A stretch of 5,948 nucleotides of DNA from assembly GCA_947178115.1 (NCBI GenBank), contig CAMWXF010000130.1:1-5948 (forward strand), read 5' to 3'. The position numbers were made by a program, and so were the translations under genes. How positions within the stretch are numbered: the first letter of the stretch is position 1; each line of letters starts with the position of its first letter. Below the pieces are notes generated by a model. That model did no database searches, was not told the origin of the DNA, and worked only from the letters and a program-made list of their open reading frames with translations. Positions 1 through 5,263 of the stretch are shown here, in pieces. Source of the DNA: an uncultured Lachnospiraceae bacterium (GTDB lineage: Bacteria; Bacillota; Clostridia; Lachnospirales; Lachnospiraceae).

Positions 1-75
1 TCGGGGTGACAGGATTCGAACCTGCGACCTCCTGGTCCCAAACCAGGCGCTCTAGCCAAGCTGAGCCACACCCCG
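1..75 (-). tRNA. tRNA-Pro, anticodon UGG
   Basis: The reverse complement folds as a complete cloverleaf. The 7-bp acceptor stem is CGGGGTG with CACCCCG plus discriminator A. The D-arm stem is GCTC/GAGC, the anticodon stem CCTGG/CCAGG, and the T-arm GCAGG-TTCGAAT-CCTGT has one G·U pair. The anticodon loop TTTGGGA places UGG at positions 34-36, so the tRNA reads proline codons. The 75-nt body ends exactly at the window edge, so it cannot be seen whether the CCA tail is encoded. It has its own strong promoter upstream. Confidence 0.96.
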
Positions 76-116
76 AAAAAGGACCCTGTGAGCATCCTAT
101 CTGCAACGCAAGTTAA

Positions 117-145
117 ATTATATAATATGCGTTTTTCTCTGTCAA
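117..145 (-). promoter_or_regulatory. Consensus sigma-A-type promoter of the tRNA-Pro gene
   Basis: On the minus strand a perfect -35 TTGACA (140-145) and a perfect -10 TATAAT (117-122) are separated by exactly 17 bp. The start should fall near position 110, giving a leader of about 35 nt before the tRNA. Upstream of the -35, minus-strand A-tracts at 150-156, 158-161 and 169-175 resemble an UP element. Consensus promoters with A-tract enhancement are typical of stable RNA genes. Confidence 0.9.
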
Positions 146-251
146 CTAATTTTTTTGTTTTCAACATATTTTTTTGATCAAAAGAAGCAAAAACTTATTC
201 TCGTGCTAAAAGGACCTGTAGCTTTACGTCTTTCAGATTCAAATCACAATT

Positions 252-731
252 TTACAGATAATTAATCGTGTAATGTGCCTCCCCCGCGCGGTCTATTTCC
301 ATAATAATATAGCTAGGTTTTCTGTTCTCCTGCCGAGGATAACTGATACTGCCGGGATTAATCAGCGTAATACTACTTCCGATATCCACTACCGGTTTAT
401 GCGTATGACCACACATCACGATATCTACTTCCCTTAGTTTCGCCTCCTGTTTGATCACTTCACTGTTCATGGCTATGTAATAATTGTGGCCATGTGTCAG
501 CCATACCTTGTACCGCCCTATCATAAATTCTTTTTCCTTCGGCAGCTCCGAGAAAAAGTCGTTATTTCCCTGCACCATCTCCACAGGACATCCCGCCGCC
601 TGTTCAATCACAAGCTCGCTTCCCTCCACGTCTCCGCAATGCACCACCATATCAAGGGGGCCCGTCTTATCCACCACTTTCAGGAAATTGGCGTTATGCC
701 GATGCGTATCACTTACAATCAATATTTTCAT
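252..731 (-). CDS. YfcE/MJ0936-type metallophosphoesterase
   Basis: A 159-aa cytosolic calcineurin-like phosphoesterase, the usual length for this small family. It binds two metal ions and hydrolyses phosphodiester bonds; the physiological substrate is unknown for most members. Metal-site motifs in order are D8-x-H10 (SDTH), G33-D34, GNND at 55-58 (usually GNCD), H80-G-H82, and GHTH at 108-111. The family signature NPGS at 125-128 is followed by Y131-P-R. The ATG at 731 was chosen over a GTG four codons upstream because AGGAG would lie inside the longer form and sits correctly just before this ATG. It follows the RdgB-type gene by 37 bp, a common pairing in Firmicutes, and is the last protein gene of the operon. 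No convincing terminator is visible downstream. Confidence 0.93.
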   Translation of the reverse strand: MKILIVSDTHRHNANFLKVVDKTGPLDMVVHCGDVEGSELVIEQAAGCPVEMVQGNNDFFSELPKEKEFMIGRYKVWLTHGHNYYIAMNSEVIKQEAKLREVDIVMCGHTHKPVVDIGSSITLINPGSISYPRQENRKPSYIIMEIDRAGEAHYTINYL

Positions 732-768
732 TAATCTCCTCACTTCCGTGTGCGCATGTATAATATTG

Positions 769-1392
769 CTATAATTTCTTCTTCAGTTCGGCTTCCATTG
801 CCTCTAACGCTCTGCCTCTGTGACTGATTCGATTCTTCTCCTCCTCGCTCAACTGTGCCGTAGTGCAGCCATACTCCGGAACATAGAAGATCGGGTCATA
901 ACCGAATCCGTTATTCCCCTCCGCCCGGTCGCCGATTCTTCCCTCTATCGTACCCAGCGTGGTGATCACATCGCCATCCGGCATAACCGCCGCTATGGCA
1001 CATACGAATCTGGCGCTGCGTTTCTCTGCCGGCACGCCCGCAAGCCGCTTAAGCAGATTTTCATTTTTAACACTATAGGGCGTGTCTTCCCCCATATATC
1101 TGGCCGAATAAATTCCGGGCTCTTTATTCAGATAATCGACCTCCAGACCGGAATCATCCGCCAACACGATGGCAGCTCTATACTTTCCGCCGTCATGCTC
1201 TGTTAAAAGCTCTGCCACCGCCTTAGCTTTAATAACCGCATTTTCCTCGAAAGTAGTGCCGTCCTCCACAATATCCGCCTCGATCCCCGCCTCTTTCATG
1301 GACAGGATATCGGCATCTATATTCCGTAGAATATCCCTGATCTCCCGCATTTTTCCCATATTGCCTGTGGCAAATATGATCTGTCGTCTCAT
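769..1392 (-). CDS. rdgB: RdgB/HAM1-family XTP/dITP diphosphatase
   Basis: A 207-aa non-canonical purine NTP pyrophosphatase, full length for the family. The family hydrolyses dITP, XTP and ITP to monophosphate plus pyrophosphate, keeping deaminated purines out of DNA and RNA. The N-terminal ATGNMGK (8-14) is the substrate-binding T/S-x-N-x-x-K signature. TFEENA at 47-52 is followed by the K55-A56 pair. LADDSGLEVD at 77-86 holds the catalytic/metal acidic residues and leads into PGIYSAR (92-98). FGYDPIF (163-169) and ISHRGRAL (189-196) are the base-recognition motifs. All key residues appear intact. AAGGAG lies 8 nt before the ATG. It sits 37 bp downstream of the amidase-like gene and 37 bp upstream of the phosphodiesterase gene. 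Confidence 0.96.
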   Translation of the reverse strand: MRRQIIFATGNMGKMREIRDILRNIDADILSMKEAGIEADIVEDGTTFEENAVIKAKAVAELLTEHDGGKYRAAIVLADDSGLEVDYLNKEPGIYSARYMGEDTPYSVKNENLLKRLAGVPAEKRSARFVCAIAAVMPDGDVITTLGTIEGRIGDRAEGNNGFGYDPIFYVPEYGCTTAQLSEEEKNRISHRGRALEAMEAELKKKL

Positions 1393-1429
1393 CGCCTTAT
1401 CTCCTTAAGTGCTTCCAACATGATTTATG

Positions 1430-2512
1430 CTATTTTTCATATGCCTTCATGACTGTCTGATAGATTCCCTCTGCAATACGCTGGATATAATCCTCCCGCT
1501 GCAACAGGATGAACTCCTGCCCGTTCGTCAGATATCCTACCTTGATCGCCGCCGCCGGTACTGTGGCATTGCTGATCACCGCGTCTTCCTCTCCTGCCTC
1601 CAGAAGTCCGTTCGCCTTACCACTGATCGCGGTGACCACTTCACGCTCTAACAGATCCGCCAGCTCCACGCTGCCGAATCCGGGAATGAAAAACCTGCTG
1701 TTATAGACCGCCTCCGTGCCGTACAGCTTCGTATTCGTATCACCGCTCACCTCTATCCGGATCAGCAGATCCGCCTTCGTTGCCGCCGCCAGTTCCACAC
1801 GGTTCTCCGCCGTCGGATTACTGTCGTCCATTCTTGTATAATATACCTTGATATCCGTATTGTCCAGTTTTGCCTTGACAGCCTTGGCAACTTCCAGTGT
1901 AATATCCTTGGCGCTGACTCCATTTGACAGAACGCCGTCCTCCTGCAGCCCGTATGCCGGATCAACCACGATAATCTTGTCATAGACCTCCTTCGGTGTC
2001 ATAAATTCCACATAGAGCGTATTGTCCTCAAAAATACTGTGATACTCATACACTCCAGTCAGATCGAACCGAAGGCACATCCTGTCCTTCTCCACATCGA
2101 AATGTCCTTTCGTCACACTCTCACAATTACCATACACGCCATTAGTCTCATAGAATTTCTCATGTTCATGGGGATTTTTATGCGTAATATTCACCCACAA
2201 TTCCCTGTCCATGTAGTGATTCTCAATGATCACTTCCTCCGCTTTTACGTCCTCCGGCAGTGGAATACAAAAAAATTTCGTATTCTGACTATTTCGGTCA
2301 ATCGTAATATTATTCTTATCCACTACGACGGCTTTTTCCGTGCTTTCCTCGCTGCCGGCAGACTCCTGTACGACCTCGTCCTGTGCCACATCCGCCACCA
2401 CAATGATCTTATTTGCGGAGTAATACAGTATGGCGCTCATCGCTGTTGCCACAAACACGAGACAATATACCGCCATTCTTTTCATCAGATTGTTCTGTCT
2501 TTCCTGCTGCAT
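1430..2512 (-). CDS. Membrane-anchored amidase_3-fold protein, probably catalytically inactive
   Basis: A 360-aa protein with one N-terminal membrane anchor (about residues 12-33), an acidic linker (about 41-60), a beta-rich AMIN-like region (about 65-172) and a C-terminal N-acetylmuramoyl-L-alanine amidase (amidase_3) fold (about 178-358). The fold's landmarks are recognisable: VVDPAYG (182-188), TR at 226-227, NR at 237-238, VP at 318-319 and GYLTN (326-330). Active members bind zinc through His-Glu-His and use a catalytic Glu. Here the aligned positions are Y187 (normally the His of DPGHGG), A201 (Glu), E254 (His of SIH-N) and K324 (Glu of E-x-GF-SN). The 14-residue spacing from 187 to 201 matches the family, so the alignment is credible. 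I infer a pseudoenzyme, perhaps a peptidoglycan-binding or regulatory protein outside the membrane. Start: GGAGG lies 13 nt before this ATG, rather far, so Met10 or Met13 is possible. It follows the methyltransferase gene by 3 bp. Confidence 0.82.
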   Translation of the reverse strand: MQQERQNNLMKRMAVYCLVFVATAMSAILYYSANKIIVVADVAQDEVVQESAGSEESTEKAVVVDKNNITIDRNSQNTKFFCIPLPEDVKAEEVIIENHYMDRELWVNITHKNPHEHEKFYETNGVYGNCESVTKGHFDVEKDRMCLRFDLTGVYEYHSIFEDNTLYVEFMTPKEVYDKIIVVDPAYGLQEDGVLSNGVSAKDITLEVAKAVKAKLDNTDIKVYYTRMDDSNPTAENRVELAAATKADLLIRIEVSGDTNTKLYGTEAVYNSRFFIPGFGSVELADLLEREVVTAISGKANGLLEAGEEDAVISNATVPAAAIKVGYLTNGQEFILLQREDYIQRIAEGIYQTVMKAYEK

Positions 2513-2515
2513 AAC

Positions 2516-3664
2516 TTATCTTCTGCCTCCACCCGGCTTCGGTCCCATATATTGATAGAAGTAGGTCTTCATCATACCGTTATATATCTTCCGGTTCTTG
2601 TCCGCTTTCCTGCCGATCGCCTGTTCCGCATCTTCATAGGCGGTAATCAGATACATGGACCAGTTGTCCAGTGCCTTATACCGCTCTCCGATCGTATCAT
2701 AGAGCCCCGGCAGATTCTTCTTATCTTCAATTCTTTCCCCGTAGGGCGGGTTCGTAATGATAAACCCGTATTTCTTCGGATGGCTTAACTGCCCCACATC
2801 CCTGCGCTGGAAATGAATCAGTTTCTCCACTCCTGCCAGCTTCGCATTAGCCCTCGCCGCCGCAATGATTTCCTCATCGATATCATACCCCTGAATGTCG
2901 GTCTCCACATCCATGTCAATCAGTGATTCCGCCTCGTCCACGGCGCGATACCAGCTCTTCCTGTCTACAATGTGTGTCCATTCCTCCGCAGTGAAATTGC
3001 GGTTCATTCCCGGCGCAATATGAGCCGCCATCATAGCCGCCTCAATCGGGATCGTTCCGCTGCCGCAGAACGGATCAACCAGAATGCGGTCTCCCTTCCA
3101 TGGTGTCAGCATAATAAGCGCTGCCGCCAGATTCTCCGCAATCGGTGCCTTCGCCGTAAGTTTCCTGTATCCGCGCTTATGAAGCGACTCCCCGGTAGTA
3201 TCCAATCCCACCGTCACCTCGTCCTTCATCAGGAATACCCTTATAGGATAAGAGTCGCCGCTCTCCGAAAACCAGTCTGCAGGATAAGCCTTCTTCATGC
3301 TCTCCACCATAGCCTTCTTCATAATCGACTGAATGTCGGACGGACTAAACAATTTGCTCTTAACGCTCGCCGCTTTCGTCACCCAGAACTTCCCGTTCTT
3401 CGGTATGTAATCCGCCCATGGCAGAGCTTTCGTACCCTGAAACAACTCTTCAAACGTCTCCGCATGAAAGCTGCCTACTTTAATCAGAACGCGCTCTGCA
3501 CTGCGCAGGAAAATATTGGCACGGCAGACTGCCTGCGCATCCCCTGCGAAAGTAATTCGCCCGTCCTCCACCGAGACGATTTCATATCCCAAATCCGTAA
3601 TCTCTCTTTTTAAAACCGCTTCCAGCCCAAAATGGCAAGGTGCGATATACTCTAATCTCTCCAT
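2516..3664 (-). CDS. THUMP-domain class I SAM-dependent RNA methyltransferase (RlmL/YpsC type)
   Basis: A 382-aa cytosolic enzyme that transfers a methyl group from S-adenosylmethionine to RNA. The family resembles the N-terminal half of E. coli RlmL (m2G2445 of 23S rRNA), but the exact substrate here cannot be read from sequence. An N-terminal ferredoxin-like/THUMP region spans about residues 1-155. LHKRGYR (161-167) is the family's linker signature. The Rossmann-fold methyltransferase follows, with SAM-binding motif I DPFCGSGT at 197-204, the acidic motif GYDID at 259-263 and the catalytic NPPYGER at 305-311. The Asn-Pro-Pro-Tyr motif fits methylation of a base exocyclic nitrogen, usually N2 of guanine. 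The short basic tail ends KPGGGRR. CAGGAG overlapping the end of the upstream lipoprotein gene is well placed before the ATG. Gaps of 3 bp on both sides indicate tight operon coupling. Confidence 0.94.
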   Translation of the reverse strand: MERLEYIAPCHFGLEAVLKREITDLGYEIVSVEDGRITFAGDAQAVCRANIFLRSAERVLIKVGSFHAETFEELFQGTKALPWADYIPKNGKFWVTKAASVKSKLFSPSDIQSIMKKAMVESMKKAYPADWFSESGDSYPIRVFLMKDEVTVGLDTTGESLHKRGYRKLTAKAPIAENLAAALIMLTPWKGDRILVDPFCGSGTIPIEAAMMAAHIAPGMNRNFTAEEWTHIVDRKSWYRAVDEAESLIDMDVETDIQGYDIDEEIIAAARANAKLAGVEKLIHFQRRDVGQLSHPKKYGFIITNPPYGERIEDKKNLPGLYDTIGERYKALDNWSMYLITAYEDAEQAIGRKADKNRKIYNGMMKTYFYQYMGPKPGGGRR

Positions 3665-3667
3665 ATT

Positions 3668-4591
3668 CTACTCCTGTTTCTGCATGGAGTACAACGCAAA
3701 AGTAGTCGGGTTAAGCATCTGATAGGTCCCGTCATCCTGTTTGATCATGGAAACGGCATAATCATACTTCGCCGCAGAGGTTTTCCCCTCTTTCCCATCT
3801 ATATATAATGCTTCCGGATAGAGAACAAAATAAATTCCCTCTCCCTCTTTAAAGCCCACCGCATCATTCGTCACATCACCGTGATAGACTCCTTTATGCA
3901 TGTTTTTCTCGTCTTTGCTGCTGTCCATGTACCAGAAATACGTGCCGTCCTCATTCATGACCAGATATCCCTGATCGCCGAGGTTCCATTCTCCCACCAG
4001 GAATTCTTTTGCTTTCTCCTCAGCCTCATCATTGTCCGGCACACTCATTGTCGCAGAATTCATTACTTTAAGTGCTTCGCTTTTATTGGCTTCATAGAAT
4101 TGCTCCTCGGCGATATAGGACATCGTATATGCATAATAATTCTTACCGTAGAAACGTTGTAATGCTACTGTCGTCACACCGTTCTCTTCATACTTATATA
4201 CCCACTCGTACCATTCCTCACCTTGAACGGATATTGCCGTAGGTTCTTCCACTTCCTCATAACCCGCATAGCTTGTCCAAATCTGTCTTGAAATATTCAA
4301 CATATCAAGCGGATGCTGATAAAAAGATTCTCTGGAACAGGAAATGCCCAGTAAAGAGCCGTCTTTCGCCGTAAAAGCAAGTCCCGTATCGCCACCCTGT
4401 GTCTCGTCATAGGTCCAGACCGAATCATCGTAGAGAAGCGCCATAGCTCCCAGTCCCGCCTGTTTTATATTTTCCGCCGCGGTGTCGGCATATTCCGTTG
4501 CACCATCCGTCTTCGTGCCATCCGCATTTCCGCAACCGGCAAGCATAATTACTGACATTATGCATGCAATCCATCCCAATGTTCTTTTCAT
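3668..4591 (-). CDS. Two-domain lipoprotein of unknown function
   Basis: A 307-aa predicted lipoprotein. A basic N-terminus (MKR) and hydrophobic segment lead to the lipobox L17-A18-G19-C20, so Cys20 should be lipidated and the mature protein held on the outer face of the membrane. After an Asp/Thr-rich linker, residues about 45-185 contain alternating strands ending in a Tyr-rich stretch (FYGKNYYAYTMSY, 147-159) and N178-S-A. This is loosely like PsbP/DUF1795-type domains, but I do not claim that family. After an acidic helix (186-196), residues about 197-305 begin G-E-W-N and include NEDGTYFWY (213-221), a lipocalin-like beta pattern seen in Firmicute lipoproteins. Both domain assignments are inference. 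GGAGGAG lies directly upstream of the ATG. It is the first gene of the operon, behind its own promoter and a leader with a 20-bp palindrome. Confidence 0.88.
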   Translation of the reverse strand: MKRTLGWIACIMSVIMLAGCGNADGTKTDGATEYADTAAENIKQAGLGAMALLYDDSVWTYDETQGGDTGLAFTAKDGSLLGISCSRESFYQHPLDMLNISRQIWTSYAGYEEVEEPTAISVQGEEWYEWVYKYEENGVTTVALQRFYGKNYYAYTMSYIAEEQFYEANKSEALKVMNSATMSVPDNDEAEEKAKEFLVGEWNLGDQGYLVMNEDGTYFWYMDSSKDEKNMHKGVYHGDVTNDAVGFKEGEGIYFVLYPEALYIDGKEGKTSAAKYDYAVSMIKQDDGTYQMLNPTTFALYSMQKQE

Positions 4592-4627
4592 AATCTCCTC
4601 CGATTCAGAACTCCAACAATACTCCCT

Positions 4628-4647
4628 TCCGACAGTGCACTGTCGGA
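4628..4647 (-). promoter_or_regulatory. Perfect 20-bp palindrome in the lipoprotein-operon leader
   Basis: TCCGACAGTG followed by its exact reverse complement CACTGTCGGA forms a gapless 20-bp palindrome between the predicted start (about 4677) and the lipoprotein ATG (4591). As DNA it could be the site of a dimeric repressor acting as a roadblock. As RNA it could form an 8-bp stem with a UGCA loop. Neither side has a T-run, so it is not an intrinsic terminator. The binding protein is unknown. Confidence 0.6.
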
Positions 4648-4683
4648 TTTCACTATATCTTTCTACTTTTCTTCACCATAGAC

Positions 4684-4712
4684 ATTGTATACTAAAGTTT
4701 ATAAAATAACAA
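4684..4712 (-). promoter_or_regulatory. Predicted sigma-A-type promoter of the lipoprotein operon
   Basis: On the minus strand a -35 TTGTTA (4707-4712) and a -10 TACAAT (4684-4689) are separated by 17 bp in an AT-rich stretch. The start is expected near 4677, giving a leader of about 86 nt that includes the 20-bp palindrome. It lies just past the terminator of the preceding small gene, which supports a new transcription unit starting here. A TATACA overlapping the -10 is an alternative reading. Confidence 0.6.
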
Positions 4713-4743
4713 TGTTCCCCGATATGTTTTACAATTTTTTCAC

Positions 4744-4785
4744 AAAATACAACAAAACGGTATGGCCATCGACCATACCGTTTTG
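4744..4785 (-). terminator. Intrinsic terminator of the Asn-rich small gene
   Basis: A perfect 13-bp inverted repeat (CAAAACGGTATGG at 4753-4765, its complement at 4773-4785) with a 7-nt loop. On the minus strand it is followed by the U-rich tail TTGTATTTT. It lies 27 bp past the stop of the 52-aa gene and before the next promoter. The plus-strand side also has TTTTG, so weak bidirectional action is possible. Confidence 0.85.
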
Positions 4786-4812
4786 CGTCTTAAAAAATCT
4801 GTTACCTGTTGC

Positions 4813-4971
4813 TTAATAGTTGTTCTTCTGATTGTCCTGTGCGTTGCTGCCGGAACTGTTCTTAGAATTGTTCTTCTGATTGTTATTCTGGCTGTTCTGG
4901 CTGTTAGAATTGTTTGCCTTGTCCTGCTGCTTGTCATTCTGTGAATTCTGGTTATAGTCATTCTTAGACAT
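4813..4971 (-). CDS. 52-aa Asn/Gln/Ser-rich low-complexity protein
   Basis: ATG at 4971 to TAA at 4813 encodes 52 residues: 18 Asn, 9 Gln, 9 Ser, 6 Lys, 4 Asp, and no Cys, Trp, Pro or branched aliphatic residues. It begins MSKNDYNQNS, contains a tandem NSQ (residues 23-28) and ends KNNY. It should be soluble, disordered and close to neutral or slightly basic. The ribosome binding site is textbook: AGGAGG at 4980-4985, 8 nt before the ATG. A strong terminator follows, so it appears to be a single-gene unit. The composition recalls gamma-type small acid-soluble spore proteins and other Asn/Gln-rich spore proteins, but the specific SASP sequence is absent, so function is unknown. Overlapping frames are shadows: antisense AAC/AAT/CAG codons read as Val/Ile/Leu. 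Confidence 0.85.
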   Translation of the reverse strand: MSKNDYNQNSQNDKQQDKANNSNSQNSQNNNQKNNSKNSSGSNAQDNQKNNY

Positions 4972-5006
4972 CTCAAATACCTCCTGATTGATTTTAGTTA
5001 CAGAAA

Positions 5007-5036
5007 TAGTATTTCAAGATTTTTAACAGAATATAC
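5007..5036 (-). promoter_or_regulatory. Possible forespore-sigma (SigF/SigG-like) promoter of the Asn-rich gene
   Basis: On the minus strand GTATA (5032-5036), an 18-bp gap, then AATACTA (5007-5013) fits the B. subtilis SigG pattern GHATR-N18-CATNHTA except at one base. It would start transcription about 20 nt before the ribosome binding site. No good sigma-A promoter at a sensible distance was found for this gene. Such short degenerate matches are common in AT-rich DNA, so this is a weak call. Confidence 0.28.
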
Positions 5037-5051
5037 AGCCCGTTTCTAGTT

Positions 5052-5109
5052 CTTTAGTACTAGATTTTTATATAAAATCACCAAATAATTGTATAGGACT
5101 TTAGTACTA
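5052..5109. repeat. Two direct copies of CTTTAGTACTA
   Basis: The 11-mer CTTTAGTACTA occurs at 5052-5062 and 5099-5109, each containing the 8-bp palindrome TAGTACTA, with 47 bp between equivalent positions. The proximal copy ends 7 bp before the -35 of the plus-strand small-RNA promoter; relative to a start near 5151 the copies centre at about -47 and -94. They may be regulator-binding sites. The distal copy is also part of a TCTAGT/ACTAGA inverted repeat (5046-5064). Confidence 0.5.
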
Positions 5110-5116
5110 TTTTTGA

Positions 5117-5144
5117 TTGCATTTTCTCATATAAAGTATATAAT
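5117..5144 (+). promoter_or_regulatory. Predicted promoter of the plus-strand small RNA
   Basis: The -35 TTGCAT (5117-5122) and perfect -10 TATAAT (5139-5144) are 16 bp apart on the plus strand. The start is expected at about 5150-5152, exactly where a stable 5' hairpin begins. That coincidence, and the terminator about 100 nt downstream, support it despite the AT-rich background. Confidence 0.55.
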
Positions 5145-5149
5145 AATAA

Positions 5150-5252
5150 TTGTAGATGGAAACACCCCTTCAGTTTCTATTTACAGACCCTTATATATAA
5201 TTATTTATATACTCCCCTCAACAGACCATTTACCCAAATGGTCTGTTTTGTT
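5150..5252 (+). ncRNA. Candidate ~100-nt small regulatory RNA with C-rich tracts
   Basis: Between the DUF1700 gene and the Asn-rich gene, the plus strand has a complete sRNA architecture. A 14-bp 5' stem (5150-5163 with 5173-5186) closes a 9-nt loop, ACCCCTTCA. Three of its pairs are G·U on the plus strand and would be A·C mismatches on the minus strand, which points to plus-strand RNA. A second C tract, ACCCTT (5187-5192), follows. Then come a weak all-AU hairpin (5194-5211), a third C-rich tract CTCCCCTC (5212-5219), and a 12-bp terminator stem with a U-rich tail. Unpaired C-rich tracts are how several Firmicute sRNAs (for example RsaE/RoxS) contact G-rich ribosome binding sites; that function here is inference. 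The only internal start codon (5156) gives 14 codons without a ribosome binding site. No Rfam family was recognised by eye. Confidence 0.55.
5220..5252 (+). terminator. Rho-independent terminator of the plus-strand small RNA
   Basis: A perfect 12-bp stem (AACAGACCATTT at 5220-5231, its complement at 5236-5247) with the 4-nt loop ACCC is followed on the plus strand by TTGTT, with TT also closing the stem. On the minus strand only TTGAGGGG follows, so the structure fits plus-strand termination better. It may also slow transcripts of the convergent DUF1700 gene, whose stop codon is 17 bp away. Confidence 0.75.
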
Positions 5253-5263
5253 ATGAAAAAGCT

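Noticed and set aside
208..222. Possible terminator hairpin after the phosphodiesterase gene (GCTA/TAGC near 205-222)
   Set aside because: Only 4 outer pairs form, the inner part leaves an impossible loop, and no U-run follows on the minus strand.
1..251. tRNA gene as an attachment site for an integrated element
   Set aside because: No integrase gene, no repeat of the tRNA 3' end and no foreign-looking genes are seen; the flank beyond the tRNA 3' end is outside the window.
2039..2788. Plus-strand 249-aa ORF
   Set aside because: It is antisense to the well-supported amidase-like and methyltransferase genes, spans their junction, and has a His/Ile-rich composition without recognisable motifs.
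2972..3613. Plus-strand 213-aa ORF
   Set aside because: It is antisense to the THUMP methyltransferase, is Arg/His/Leu-rich as expected of a shadow frame, and has no ribosome binding site.
4762..4944. Plus-strand 60-aa very hydrophobic ORF resembling a type I toxin peptide
   Set aside because: It is the antisense reading of the Asn/Gln-rich gene: AAC, AAT and CAG codons become GTT, ATT and CTG, giving Val, Ile and Leu automatically. Its ATG lies inside the terminator stem with no ribosome binding site.
4740..4976. Minus-strand 78-aa Arg/Thr-rich ORF
   Set aside because: It is a shifted frame of the 52-aa gene, begins at a TTG, runs through the terminator hairpin and is not positioned at the strong AGGAGG site, which fits the 52-aa frame.
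5156..5200. A 14-codon ORF within the candidate small RNA
   Set aside because: It has no ribosome binding site, its start is buried in the 5' stem, and the peptide has no leader-peptide signature.
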